A DNA stretch of 56,484 nt, from contig CADBRA010000090.1 in the NCBI GenBank assembly GCA_902796965.1, forward strand, positions 1-56,484, written 5' to 3'. The stretch is from an uncultured Eubacteriales bacterium (GTDB lineage Bacteria; Bacillota; Clostridia; Peptostreptococcales; Anaerovoracaceae). Numbering within the stretch: the stretch's first letter is position 1; each line of letters starts with the position of its first letter. Below, in pieces: positions 18,118 to 27,434 of the stretch. The position numbers were made by a program, and so were the translations under genes. The notes below the pieces were generated by a model, which saw only the letters and a program-made list of their open reading frames with translations, was not told the origin of the DNA and searched no databases.

Positions 18118-19110
18118 ATGGATTCTAATTCGACTGTAAAAGGCAGCGATAAGAAAAAGCGCAGCAAAGTGCTGCTGTTTTATAATCCGGGTGCAGGCAA
18201 TGGCATGTTCAAGACCAATCTCGACAAAATCATCGAGAAATTTCAGGCGGTGAACCAGGTTGTGATTCCGGTGAGAGCCGACGGAAATATCAGCATAGAG
18301 GACATGCTCAATGAAATAAATACTGATGAATACACAAAGATTATCGCAGCCGGCGGCGACGGAACAATAAATGTTGTAGTCAATGCGATGATGAAAACTG
18401 GATGCAATCTGCCGATCGCGGTATTCCCTGCGGGCACGGCAAATGATTATGCGCATTATTTTAACATTCCCACGACGATAGATGGAATGCTCGACATCGC
18501 ATGCGGAAACAAATATGTCAGCGCCGACATAGGAAAATGCAACGAGAAATATTTCGTTAACGTAGCAGCGATTGGATCCGTAATCGATGTCAGCCAGAAG
18601 ACAGACAAGTCTATGAAGAATGCGCTCGGCATCATGGCATATTATCTCAAGGGGCTGTCTGAGCTTCGTACCCTCAAGCCTGTGAAAGTCACGATCACAA
18701 CAGATGAAATGAAGTTAACCGAAAACATATTTTTCATGGTCGTGCTTAACGGCAATTCAGCAGGCGGCTTCAGAAAGCTTGGAGCTGAATCGTCAATAAA
18801 CGATGGATTGTTTGATGTCATCATATTCAAGGAGGCGAGATTTTCCGAGCTTCCTATACTCGCACTCGATGTGCTGAACGGGCGCCATCCTGATAACAGC
18901 AACGTGATCTATTTCCAGACATCTCATATCAGAATCGAATCTGACGAGTCTATCAGCACGGATGTCGACGGAGAGCTGGGAGAGCCTTTCCCGCTTGATA
19001 TTCAGATTGTTCCGCACAAGCTGCTTGTAAATGTCAGCGCTAAGGAACAGCTGCTTCTCGCTTCGTCTGATACAGCGGAATCCGAACAGGAACAGAATAA
19101 AAAAGACTGA
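18118..19110 (+). CDS. Diacylglycerol kinase family lipid kinase (YegS/DagK type)
   Basis: The 330-residue protein has the DAGK catalytic domain: the GGDGT nucleotide loop at residues 79-83, followed by PAGTANDYAHYFNIP and a second domain with the NGNSAGGFRKL and DVDGELGE motifs. Enzymes of this family phosphorylate diacylglycerol or related lipids at the inner membrane surface; the exact substrate is not determinable. An optimal AGGAGG stands 10 bases upstream, four bases after the folC stop. The 20-residue C-terminal tail is polar. Confidence 0.9.
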   Translation: MDSNSTVKGSDKKKRSKVLLFYNPGAGNGMFKTNLDKIIEKFQAVNQVVIPVRADGNISIEDMLNEINTDEYTKIIAAGGDGTINVVVNAMMKTGCNLPIAVFPAGTANDYAHYFNIPTTIDGMLDIACGNKYVSADIGKCNEKYFVNVAAIGSVIDVSQKTDKSMKNALGIMAYYLKGLSELRTLKPVKVTITTDEMKLTENIFFMVVLNGNSAGGFRKLGAESSINDGLFDVIIFKEARFSELPILALDVLNGRHPDNSNVIYFQTSHIRIESDESISTDVDGELGEPFPLDIQIVPHKLLVNVSAKEQLLLASSDTAESEQEQNKKD

Positions 19111-19219
19111 GAAAAATGACGATTGAGCGTCTGACACGGCAACAGGCTGGTCTGACGTCGATATATAGCTCAGCCGGCAGGTGCGCTGAACGATGACGCG
19201 TTCACAGGGAGGACAGTTT

Positions 19220-19663
19220 ATGATCAGAATAGTACCAACTGACGATCACGAATCACTTAACGGATTTTACGCTGATAACGGTCTTGAAGTCACTGATGAC
19301 GATCCTACAGACACGTCGGCACTGAAGAGCTGGCTTCTTTATGACGGCGGGGAATTCGCGGGAGCGACAACGCTCGCGTACAGACAGGGAGATTTCATCA
19401 TAGACGGTATCGCGGTCGACAAAGACCACAGGAATGGAAGACTCGGCACCGGACTACTGAAAACCGCTCTTGACGAAGCGAAGAACAGAGGAGCTGATCG
19501 TGTATTTCTGGTAGCCAGAGCACCTGAGTTTTTCAGAGCAAACGGTTTTGTGACAGTTCCCAGGGATAAAGCGCCCGAATTTTTCGAATGCGCTGAATGC
19601 GAACAGTACAATGTTTCATGTTTCCCGGAGGTTATGTGTTTTGATTTTCCGAAGGAGAAATAA
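19220..19663 (+). CDS. GNAT family N-acetyltransferase
   Basis: The 147-residue protein carries the GNAT fold. The acetyl-CoA loop is KDHRNGRLGTGLLKTALDEA (a variant of the R/Q-x-x-G-x-G/A pattern), followed by GADRVFLVARAPEFFRANGF, typical of YhbS/ArgA-like acetyltransferases. The acceptor substrate is unknown. I start at ATG 19220, six bases after GGGAGGA; an upstream in-frame GTG-like start would add nine residues without a binding site. Several cysteines cluster near the end (FECAECEQYNVSC), which is uncommon for the family. Confidence 0.85.
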   Translation: MIRIVPTDDHESLNGFYADNGLEVTDDDPTDTSALKSWLLYDGGEFAGATTLAYRQGDFIIDGIAVDKDHRNGRLGTGLLKTALDEAKNRGADRVFLVARAPEFFRANGFVTVPRDKAPEFFECAECEQYNVSCFPEVMCFDFPKEK

Positions 19664-19697
19664 CAGCCGAAAGCTGAATGAAGGAAAGGCAGCCGAC

Positions 19698-21302
19698 TTG
19701 CGCCCGCTCCGCGGGCATAAAGTCGTGCGGCCTCTGAAACACACAGCGGTCTGCGCTGTTCTGACAGCCGTGATGATTATGCAGATCTTTCCTGCTGCAG
19801 CATGGCAGTCATTCGCAGCAGAAGTCAGTTCTTCATATAAGACATCTGACGATATAACTGTGAGCGAAGGCAGTGGAAGCAGCATAGATCTCGATCTGCC
19901 TGCAAACGATGATTTCCGTTATATAAGAACGGCATTCATGGATTCATCCGGGCAGCTTGACAGCGTGACGAGCAGTTATGTTTCTCACGGCATGGCAGAG
20001 GTGAGCACAGCAGGTCTTGATGACGGAACATATTATCTGCAGATCTCAAGATCACAAAACGGACGGGCTTATACAAGCCTGATCACAGGAAAATCGGGAT
20101 TTATTATAAGGATCTCAGATGGAAAGCCTGAAGTCAGGCAGTCACCTGTGCTATACCAGTACATGGAATACTACGTACAAAAAGACGTATCGGCTGAAGC
20201 ACTTTATTATTATCTGCAGCCGTCGTTCAGAGTCCAAAGTGGCGCCGGCGAGATAGTGAATAAAGCCGCGGAGATAACATCGGGCATAAGCGGGGCATAT
20301 GAAAAAGCAGAGGCTGTAGCGAACTGGGTTTCGTCAAATATATATTACGATCTTGACGCTGCAGCGGACAACTCGATGAGCACCAGCGTAAGCGCAGACG
20401 CACTTGGAACTCTCAGGAGCGGACATGCGGTATGTGAAGGTTATGCCAACCTGACGACAGCTCTGCTGAGAGCGTCCGGAATTCCGGCGAGGACATGTGT
20501 CGGCTACGGGCTGATCGATTCTGATGATGAATGGTCTCAGTACAAGGCGTCAGGTTCAGCAGGCGAAAACCACGCATGGACTGAAGCGTATCTCAAGGGA
20601 CGGTGGATTGAGATAGATGCGACATGGAATTCAAGGAATGTATACTACAAAAAAAGCGGCATAAGTGGAACACCTGAAAATGTTTACTTCGATAATACGC
20701 CTCAGTTTTTCGCGTATGGACATCTACAGCTGAGAGCCGATGATTTCAGCACAAATTATATAAAACTGACATTCGCCGATCTCGATAAAGACAGCTGGTC
20801 ATACAAGTACATCAGGTTTGCGGTCAACAATGATATCATGCACGGCAACGGCGACGGGACGTTTGTTCCGTCCGGCACGACGACACAGGCGATGTTCATA
20901 ACGATTCTGTCTTACGCGGCAGGAGAGAACATAAAGCCGTCTTCCACAGGAAACTGGTACGATTCTTTCGATGAGTGGGCAGAAAGCGCAGGTCTGACAA
21001 AGGGAATAGTCGGATATGATCCGTCGGCGCTTATAACGCGAGAGCAGATGGCAGTCATGCTGCACAATTTCCTTGAGATCGAGGGGATAAATCCGATATC
21101 GGCGGTTTCAGGAGATTTTACTGATATTGACGAGGCGGCATTATGGGCGCGCAGCGATATTTCCGATCTGAAGAGATGGGGCTTCCTGTCGGGCAGAGGA
21201 GACGGAACGTTCGATCCGAAAGCTACATTTACGAGAGCTGAATCAGCAGTGATAATAACACTGGTCGAGGATACGATATTGAGAGATTATCTGAATACAT
21301 GA
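19698..21302 (+). CDS. Secreted transglutaminase-like protein with C-terminal SLH repeats
   Basis: A signal peptide (about residues 14-40, ending AAAWQSFAAE) leads to an extracellular domain and a transglutaminase/protease-like core. The catalytic triad is intact: C246 (VCEGYANLTTALLRASGIPA), H292 (ENHAWTEAYLKG) and D307 (EIDATWNS). Three SLH repeats follow from about residue 360 to the end; these bind pyruvylated cell-wall polymer. The likely role is cross-linking or trimming at the cell surface, an inference. The start is ambiguous: TTG 19698 follows AAGGAAAGG, TTG 19641 follows CGGAGG inside the GNAT gene, and no ATG fits. A perfect terminator follows. Confidence 0.85.
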   Translation: MRPLRGHKVVRPLKHTAVCAVLTAVMIMQIFPAAAWQSFAAEVSSSYKTSDDITVSEGSGSSIDLDLPANDDFRYIRTAFMDSSGQLDSVTSSYVSHGMAEVSTAGLDDGTYYLQISRSQNGRAYTSLITGKSGFIIRISDGKPEVRQSPVLYQYMEYYVQKDVSAEALYYYLQPSFRVQSGAGEIVNKAAEITSGISGAYEKAEAVANWVSSNIYYDLDAAADNSMSTSVSADALGTLRSGHAVCEGYANLTTALLRASGIPARTCVGYGLIDSDDEWSQYKASGSAGENHAWTEAYLKGRWIEIDATWNSRNVYYKKSGISGTPENVYFDNTPQFFAYGHLQLRADDFSTNYIKLTFADLDKDSWSYKYIRFAVNNDIMHGNGDGTFVPSGTTTQAMFITILSYAAGENIKPSSTGNWYDSFDEWAESAGLTKGIVGYDPSALITREQMAVMLHNFLEIEGINPISAVSGDFTDIDEAALWARSDISDLKRWGFLSGRGDGTFDPKATFTRAESAVIITLVEDTILRDYLNT

Positions 21303-21307
21303 AGCAC

Positions 21308-21352
21308 AGAAAAGGGATTGTGAAAAAAGTGTTTTTTCACAATCCCTTTTCT
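21308..21352. terminator. Perfect 21-bp bidirectional terminator
   Basis: Two exactly complementary 21-base arms (21308-21328 and 21332-21352) flank a GTG loop. They contain A6 and T6 tracts, so the hairpin works for both converging transcription units. Confidence 0.9.
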
Positions 21353-21486
21353 GTTAATTAAACCATGATGTCAGTTCTGCGATATGCGGTCAGCGTGCTG
21401 AGTAATTCACTGCGTCGTCTGAGAATCATTGTATGATCCGCAAATCGCCCGGCGCACTTTTCAGCCGCATTTACGGCTGAACTGCG

Positions 21487-22329
21487 CTAAAGGTCGAAGT
21501 CGAGCGAATGCGCGGCAAAATGATTTTCCCGGTACTGCAGCAGATATGCCATGCAGTCGCCCTGAATCTCTCCGGCCAGGTCGAAGTATTCCTGAAATTT
21601 ATCTTCGTGAATGATGCCGAGTTCACCAGCCGCGGTCAACTTGTCGATCTGATCGTTTTTGATTATTCTCGGTATTGACTGATATATTTCATTTTCGTAT
21701 TCTCGTCTCATAAAATCGTCGAGTTGTTCCGGATTGCTGAGTCTGAACACGGCGATGTTGAATCTGTCTTCGTATTCGGCGAGCACGCTGTATCCTTCAT
21801 CATATTTCCTCATGTTATAGGAATCGAAGTATATCATTGATGCGTTCATATAGCTGATGCGCCTGCTTTCATTGATGGCAGCGACGACAAAACGCTTAGG
21901 CATCTTTTCTTTTGTATTCATGTCGTAGACTTTGAATTCAGTCAGGTGCGGACATTTTTCGAATGCCATCGCATTGAATGACATCACAGTGCTGGGAATC
22001 GTAACGCTCTTCAGATTTTTATTGTTTGAAAATGCATGGGGTGCGAGGTTCTTCAGTCCTCTTGAGAGAACAACTGTCTCAAGATGCGGGCATGCCCTGA
22101 ATGCATTGCTGTCTATAGTCGTGACTGTGTCAGGAAGAGTGATCTTCACGAGGTCTGAGTTGCCTCGGAACGCTCCGAATGAGATCTTTCTCAGCGGAAC
22201 GCCGTCCCACATCTCCGGGATCGTTATCTCAACCGCTCCGTCCTCAGATGCGGAGGTGAGGGTAGCTGAAGTCCCGTCTGAAGCTATGCCATATCCGCTG
22301 TGATCGTCAGCGCCCTTTATAAATGCCAT
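21487..22329 (-). CDS. Leucine-rich repeat protein (BspA/LRR_5 type), cytosolic
   Basis: The 280-residue protein has at least four BspA-type repeats of about 23 residues between residues 30 and 135 (ISFGAFRGNSDLVKITLP, IDSNAFRACPHLETVVLS, LAPHAFSNNKNLKSVTIP, FNAMAFEKCPHLTEFKVY). The C-terminal half is a helical domain that I do not recognise, with acidic stretches and ending in RENHFAAHSLDFDL. There is no signal peptide or SLH anchor, which differs from most secreted BspA proteins. It is 26 bases downstream of the ClC gene on the same strand and presumably co-transcribed. AAAGGGGG stands about 10 bases before the ATG. Confidence 0.82.
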   Translation of the reverse strand: MAFIKGADDHSGYGIASDGTSATLTSASEDGAVEITIPEMWDGVPLRKISFGAFRGNSDLVKITLPDTVTTIDSNAFRACPHLETVVLSRGLKNLAPHAFSNNKNLKSVTIPSTVMSFNAMAFEKCPHLTEFKVYDMNTKEKMPKRFVVAAINESRRISYMNASMIYFDSYNMRKYDEGYSVLAEYEDRFNIAVFRLSNPEQLDDFMRREYENEIYQSIPRIIKNDQIDKLTAAGELGIIHEDKFQEYFDLAGEIQGDCMAYLLQYRENHFAAHSLDFDL

Positions 22330-22355
22330 GTAAAAAGCCCCCTTTGACTTGTCAA

Positions 22356-23771
22356 CTATTTTGCAGTTCTCTCAAATGGAATCGGTATGAGTTTTGAATT
22401 CATGAATTTCTGACCGCTGTAAAGGCTATAGTATCCGCTCAGCATATAGCTGACCGCGGCTGCAGTCCCGAAAAACACAAAATTAGATCCGCCGAAAAGC
22501 TCAACGCTCATCAGTATGCTCGAAAGCGGACAGTTTACCGAACCGCAGAAAAGTGCTATGAGTCCGATTTCAGCTGCAAATACAGGGTCGAGCCCGAGAA
22601 CAGGCGCGAGCACACAGCCGAGTGAGGCGCCCATGAAAAATGTCGGTATGATCTCGCCTCCCTTGTACCCGGCTCCGAGCGTAGCGGCCGTCAGTATCAG
22701 CTTCAGAATGAAATCCTGGGTGCGGGCTTCGCCGCGCAGAGCAGCAGAAATCACAGGCATTCCGGCTCCGTTGTATATCCTGCTGCCGAAAAGAAGAGTG
22801 AGAAGTATAACCACGACGCCTCCGGCGACTGCACGGATATACGGATTCTTGAATATATTTGCATATATACGTCTCGAAGCGTGCATTGAAAAGCAGTAGA
22901 GTATGCTTATCAGGGCCATTATTATGCCGAGGATCATTACTTTTCCAAACATTACCGGATTCTGTTTCTGCATATCGGCAGCAGCGAACACCATCGGTGT
23001 GACACCGAACTGCTTCGCTGTCATCATTGCGGTCATGGATGCGATTACTGACGGGACGAGACCGGCGTAAAAAACTGTTCCGACTCCAGCTACTTCTATA
23101 GAAAAAACAGCTGCCGTGAGAGGTGTTCCGAGCAGCGCGCAAAACGACGCGCTCATGCCGCAGAGCACTGCCATCTGATGCTCGTACTTTGAAAAATGCA
23201 GTTTTCTTCCTATGAAGGATCCTATGCTGCCGCCGATCTGAAGCGCGGCGCCCTCGCGCCCGGCAGATCCCTGACATATGTGCGTCAGAAATGTTGCAAA
23301 GAATATTAGCGGTGCAACTCTCAGGGAAGATGTATCCTCGGCGCGCGCTGTCCGCAGTATCGAGTTTGTGCCTTCGTCTTTTTTTATTCCCATGATCCGG
23401 TATGAAAAAACGATAAGCAGCCCTGCTGCAGGCAGCAGATATATTGTCCATGTGTTGGAGCCTGCGTACTGAGCGGCGAAGTCGAGACACTTTCTGAAGG
23501 CTGCGCCTACAGTTCCGCAGACGAGTCCCATCATGACGGCGATGATGATCCACTTGATGAAAATCAGCATGTGGTGCCACGCATGGCGGCTGCGTACGAT
23601 CGCCCTGAATGAAATCCGGCGCACGTTTTTCATGAACGGCGTATCGGTTCCGGAACCTTCAGCAGTAAATTCGTTCTTTATAAACCGTGTGAATTTGTCA
23701 AAGAATCCGTCCGGTGATTCATCTGTCGTTTCTTTATATATGTCTTTGTTAGTCTCGTTATGTGCATTCAT
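22356..23771 (-). CDS. ClC family chloride channel / H+-coupled anion transporter
   Basis: The protein is 471 residues from the ATG chosen here. A hydrophilic N-terminus of about 70 residues precedes 10 or more hydrophobic segments. ClC hallmarks are GSAGREGAALQIGGSIGSF (the GREGP-like motif with the gating glutamate), LLGTPLTAAVFSIEV and the motif GGEIIPTFFMGASLGCVLAP near the C-terminus. The conserved proline after GREG is replaced by alanine. Fluoride-type ClC exporters cannot be excluded, but I see no fluoride riboswitch upstream. The frame stays open for another 59 codons, but these include no ATG and no binding site, so ATG 23771 is preferred although its own site is weak. Confidence 0.85.
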   Translation of the reverse strand: MNAHNETNKDIYKETTDESPDGFFDKFTRFIKNEFTAEGSGTDTPFMKNVRRISFRAIVRSRHAWHHMLIFIKWIIIAVMMGLVCGTVGAAFRKCLDFAAQYAGSNTWTIYLLPAAGLLIVFSYRIMGIKKDEGTNSILRTARAEDTSSLRVAPLIFFATFLTHICQGSAGREGAALQIGGSIGSFIGRKLHFSKYEHQMAVLCGMSASFCALLGTPLTAAVFSIEVAGVGTVFYAGLVPSVIASMTAMMTAKQFGVTPMVFAAADMQKQNPVMFGKVMILGIIMALISILYCFSMHASRRIYANIFKNPYIRAVAGGVVVILLTLLFGSRIYNGAGMPVISAALRGEARTQDFILKLILTAATLGAGYKGGEIIPTFFMGASLGCVLAPVLGLDPVFAAEIGLIALFCGSVNCPLSSILMSVELFGGSNFVFFGTAAAVSYMLSGYYSLYSGQKFMNSKLIPIPFERTAK

Positions 23772-24370
23772 ATTATTGAAGTTTTTGATTTGTAAATTAA
23801 TTATGTGCGGCCTGAGGCCGCGTACAGAATTAAGACATGCAGTCTGGTCAGTGCCCTTGTCTGCGGTGCCGTTTGTGTGAGTATTTTTTCTGCCAGAAAG
23901 CAGTATATCACGTGGAGTTGATGAATGCACTGTAAAATGGAAACTCAATATACGTATCGAAATGTGAAGCCGTTTAGAGCAGCGTGTAATTCAGATGCAT
24001 GATGCCGATGGAGACTTGTTTTACTGATAGCACAGGCCGGAAATGTACGGTGCATTTAATCAGAAAAATGCAAGATTTTCAAGAAAAAACGACGAATTTT
24101 GACATTGATGGAAAATCATTAAGTTTTACATCAAATTATCTGTTTTACTGGATTGCACTTGATTTTTCAAGAGCCATCTGGATTATAAAGTAAATATTCA
24201 CGCTTTACTGTACCTGAATCTATTTATAATTTAGAATATAGATCAAATTAAAACTCACTACACGATTGAAAACACTAATAGACTTTGATATACTCTAAAT
24301 AAATATTGCATACTTAACACAATCAGGTAATTCCCTTAGCGGGAGTGATCGACTCTGATTGGAGGTCATG
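23772..24370. other. Divergent intergenic region between the ClC and mod operons
   Basis: The region is about 600 bases and AT-rich in its right half. It must hold the promoters of both units. A TATAAT at 24225-24230 with TTTACT 15 bases upstream is a weak mod promoter candidate. A small TCCC-TTAGC-GGGA hairpin lies just upstream of modB. I find no ModE-type operator or molybdenum-cofactor riboswitch that I can defend. A 64-codon open stretch at 23999-24193 looks accidental. Confidence 0.4.
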
Positions 24371-25057
24371 ATGGATTTTTTTCCACTATATAATTCGCTG
24401 AGAATTGCTATACTGTCTGCAGTAATTGTGTTTTTTCTCGGCATTTTCTGTGCTTATTACGTAGCAAAACTCCCCAGACTTATAAAGGGCATTCTCGACG
24501 TAATACTCACGCTTCCGCTTGTACTGCCTCCTACTGTAGTAGGTTATTTCATACTCGTGTTCCTTTCGCCGAGATCAGTACTCGGAGGATGGATGATGGA
24601 CATGTTCAACACGAGGATTATCATGACGTGGTATGCTGCTGTCATTGCATCATCGGTAGTGGCGTTTCCGCTGATGTACAGAACGGCCAGAGGTGCGTTT
24701 GAGAGCTTTGACATGACTCTTAAATATTCGGCACAGACGCTCGGCCTTTCAAACACATACATATTCTGGCGGATCACGATGCCGTACTGCCGTCAGGGAA
24801 TAATCGCCGGCACGGTACTTTCGTTCGCGAGAGCGCTCGGCGAATATGGTGCGACAGCGATGGTTGCCGGATATATTCCTGGAAAGACCGCGACTATTTC
24901 GACGACTGTATATCAGCTGTGGCGCACAAATGACAATGCAGGCGCATTTAAATGGGTCATGATCAACCTTGTAATATCAACGGTTGTGCTTCTCGCCGTA
25001 AACTTCTTTGAAAGAACGGATGTATACGGCAGGCGAAGTACATCTGCTGAAAACTAA
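24371..25057 (+). CDS. modB: Molybdate ABC transporter permease
   Basis: The 228-residue membrane protein forms the channel of the molybdate importer. It has about five membrane helices and the cytoplasmic EAA loop beginning YSAQTLGLSNTYIFWRITMP, then FARALGEYGATAMVAGYIPGKT, diagnostic of ModB/CysT-type permeases. GGAGG at 24361-24365 fits ATG 24371 (five-base spacing) better than ATG 24368 or the upstream TTG. The gene comes first in the operon; modC follows after 34 bases. Confidence 0.94.
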   Translation: MDFFPLYNSLRIAILSAVIVFFLGIFCAYYVAKLPRLIKGILDVILTLPLVLPPTVVGYFILVFLSPRSVLGGWMMDMFNTRIIMTWYAAVIASSVVAFPLMYRTARGAFESFDMTLKYSAQTLGLSNTYIFWRITMPYCRQGIIAGTVLSFARALGEYGATAMVAGYIPGKTATISTTVYQLWRTNDNAGAFKWVMINLVISTVVLLAVNFFERTDVYGRRSTSAEN

Positions 25058-25091
25058 TTATCGTGAAGTCTTTGATATCTGGAGTAAAGAA

Positions 25092-26171
25092 ATGTCTCTT
25101 GATTTAAAAATAAGAAAGGATTTAGGCGGCTTTAAACTTGATCTGGAAGTGCAGGCCGGCAACGAAGTGCTCGCTCTTCTGGGCGCATCAGGATGCGGCA
25201 AGAGCATGACGCTGAGATGCATTTCAGGTATAGTCACGCCCGATGAAGGTCACATAATCGTTAACGGCAAGACTCTTTTCGACAGCGAAAAAGGTATAAA
25301 TCTTTCTCCTCAGGAGCGTCATGTGGGACTGCTGTTTCAAAATTACGCGCTTTTTCCTAATATGACTGTTGAACAGAATATAATGGCCGGAATGAACGGC
25401 TTTAATATCAGCAAAAGAGAGAAAAAAGAGCGTGTAGATCAGATGATAAAGACATTTTATCTCGAAGGACTCGGAAAACACAAGCCGGCTCAGCTTTCAG
25501 GCGGACAGCAGCAGAGAGTGGCTCTTGCGAGGATCATGGTTTCAAATCCGGAGATTCTGATGCTCGACGAACCATTTTCAGCACTCGACAGTTTCCTGAG
25601 ATGGGAGCTTGAGCAAGAACTGCTCAGAGTCCTTGACAATTACGGCGGAACATCGATCATAGTCTCACACAACAGAGATGAAGTCTATAGGATAAGTGAT
25701 CATATAGCGGTCATGTCCGACGGCAGAAAGGACTGCTTCGGCGACAAGGAAAGTCTGTTTGAGAATCCTCCGACATATCAGAGTGCGGTCCTTACAGGCT
25801 TCAAGAATTTTTCGCATGCCACATATATCGATGAGCATCACATCAAAGCAGAGGAATGGAACGCTGTGCTGTATCATGAGGCTGATAAGAACATCGGTAT
25901 GATTGCGCTCAGGCCGCAGCCTCTGAAGCTTGCTGCAGGAAAGGGAGAAAATACAGCCACATTCAGAGTGGCAAAAGCCATAGATAATTTCGATGATGTT
26001 ATCCTTGTCCTTACAACGCCTGACAACAAATCGGATGTAGCCGACGCTGACGACTTTTCGTGGCTTACTGTCAGCGTTCTCAAGCAGGATTACAGGCCGT
26101 TCGAGGGAGATGAGTACGTAAACTTATTGATCGACGAAAGTAATATTCTGGTGATAAATGGAAATTCATGA
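25092..26171 (+). CDS. modC: Molybdate ABC transporter ATP-binding protein
   Basis: The 359-residue ATPase has Walker A LGASGCGKS, the Q-loop FQNYALFPNMTVEQN, signature LSGGQQQRVALARI, Walker B ILMLDEPFSALD and the switch histidine in IIVSHNRDE. The C-terminal 120 residues form a TOBE/MOP-like regulatory domain, diverged from E. coli ModC. The start is ATG 25092, seven bases after GGAG; the frame runs 28 codons further upstream into modB but without a better start. The protein couples ATP hydrolysis to ModB on the cytoplasmic face. Confidence 0.93.
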   Translation: MSLDLKIRKDLGGFKLDLEVQAGNEVLALLGASGCGKSMTLRCISGIVTPDEGHIIVNGKTLFDSEKGINLSPQERHVGLLFQNYALFPNMTVEQNIMAGMNGFNISKREKKERVDQMIKTFYLEGLGKHKPAQLSGGQQQRVALARIMVSNPEILMLDEPFSALDSFLRWELEQELLRVLDNYGGTSIIVSHNRDEVYRISDHIAVMSDGRKDCFGDKESLFENPPTYQSAVLTGFKNFSHATYIDEHHIKAEEWNAVLYHEADKNIGMIALRPQPLKLAAGKGENTATFRVAKAIDNFDDVILVLTTPDNKSDVADADDFSWLTVSVLKQDYRPFEGDEYVNLLIDESNILVINGNS

Positions 26172-26264
26172 TGAATGAAAAGGCATGCGTTTCCGGGCGA
26201 AGCTTTTTTCAGATAAATATTTTGTTGTTTTAGTAACAATCATTCTGAAAAGGAGAATTGTGAA

Positions 26265-27155
26265 ATGAAAAAGAAGTTATTTGCAATCGGTCTTGCTGCG
26301 GTTATGGCGGTGGCAATGACAGCATGCGGAAGCTCTTCGACAGGCTCGAGCAGCTCCTCGTCAGCATCAGATTCATCCTCTGCAAGCAGCACAACTGCAG
26401 AGCAGGTATCAGGCGACCTTTACGTTTCAGCTGCAGCTTCAATGACTGAATCACTCGACAAGGTTATAGCGGAATTCGAAAAGCAGAATCCTGACTGCCA
26501 TGTTACAGCTACATATGATTCATCAGGTACATTAAAAACTCAGATTCAGCAGGGATCACCATGCGACGTATTCATTTCTGCAGCCCAGAAGCAGATGAAT
26601 CAGCTCGACGGCAGCAGCAACAGCAGTGATTACGAAGGTACTAACTATGTCCTTGACGGAACACGTGTTGATCTTCTCGAAAACACATGTGTACTCGTAG
26701 TTGCTCCTGACAGCGATAAGAATATCAAAAACTGGGATGACTTTGCAAATGCAATCAAGAACGCTAAGAGCAGTGACGACCTCATCTTCTGCATGGGCAA
26801 CTCAGATGTTCCTGTAGGTCAGTATACTTCGAAGATTCTGTCCAACCTCGGCGTAAATGAATCTGACCTTGTTAGCAAGGGTGTCGTTACTTATGGCTCA
26901 AACGTAAAAGAAGTAACTTCACAGGTACAGAGCGGCGCTGCTGACTGCGGAATAATCTACAGCACAGATGCTTATTCAGCAGGCATGGATCCTGTAGCTA
27001 CTGCTGACAGCAAGCTCACGGGAGGTCCTATAACTTATCCTGCAGCTGTAATGCAGAACGCTCAGAATCAGGAGGCAGCAAAGGCATTTCTCGACTTCCT
27101 CCAGACTGATACAGCTATGAAGGAATTTAAAGCAGTAGGCTTCAAGAAGGCTTAA
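26265..27155 (+). CDS. modA: Molybdate ABC transporter substrate-binding lipoprotein
   Basis: The 296-residue precursor has a lipoprotein signal peptide with lipobox MTAC (C21). A Ser-rich linker of about 25 residues precedes a type II binding domain: SAAASMTESLDKVIAEFEKQ, TYDSSGTLKTQIQQGSPCDV, VLVVAPDSDKNI, GNSDVPVGQYTSKIL and AADCGIIYSTDAYSAG. It captures molybdate or tungstate outside the membrane for ModBC. It lies last in the operon, 93 bases after modC, whereas modA is usually first. Codon use is more biased (GCT, CTC, ATC-rich) than in modB/C, suggesting higher expression and perhaps its own promoter. Confidence 0.95.
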   Translation: MKKKLFAIGLAAVMAVAMTACGSSSTGSSSSSSASDSSSASSTTAEQVSGDLYVSAAASMTESLDKVIAEFEKQNPDCHVTATYDSSGTLKTQIQQGSPCDVFISAAQKQMNQLDGSSNSSDYEGTNYVLDGTRVDLLENTCVLVVAPDSDKNIKNWDDFANAIKNAKSSDDLIFCMGNSDVPVGQYTSKILSNLGVNESDLVSKGVVTYGSNVKEVTSQVQSGAADCGIIYSTDAYSAGMDPVATADSKLTGGPITYPAAVMQNAQNQEAAKAFLDFLQTDTAMKEFKAVGFKKA

Positions 27156-27207
27156 TCTGTCAATTCATATAACAACTTAACAATCATTTTCCTGTAATAA
27201 GGAACAT

Positions 27208-27262
27208 AAAAACGCTGATCAGGCTTGAACCGAATCCGGAATTATGCTGATCAGCGTTTTTT
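27208..27262 (+). terminator. Intrinsic terminator after modA
   Basis: AAAAACGCTGATCAG (from 27208) pairs with CTGATCAGCGTTTTT (from 27247) across a 24-base loop and ends in T6. Confidence 0.88.
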
Positions 27263-27434
27263 ATTATTCAGCCGTCATGCCGTCTGAACAATATCTCATA
27301 AAATCAGGTACATACAGCACTGTTATTTTTCAGATAAAGATATGTTGAAAAACAATGTTGTATTGAATATCCTGACATACCGTTGAGGATTGACAGAAAA
27401 TTTGTCAATCGTCGGGACTATATCAAGATAGTAT

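Noticed and set aside
22570..23580. 336-codon minus-strand open frame inside the ClC gene
   Set aside because: It overlaps conserved ClC motifs in another frame and is rich in Arg, Cys and His, typical of a shadow.
23772..23948. Fluoride riboswitch or 59-residue N-terminal extension of the ClC protein
   Set aside because: No fluoride-riboswitch core could be read on the minus strand, and the extended frame has only a TTG start without a binding site.
23999..24193. 64-codon open frame before modB
   Set aside because: It has no ribosome binding site, ends in AT-rich DNA and shows no recognisable features.
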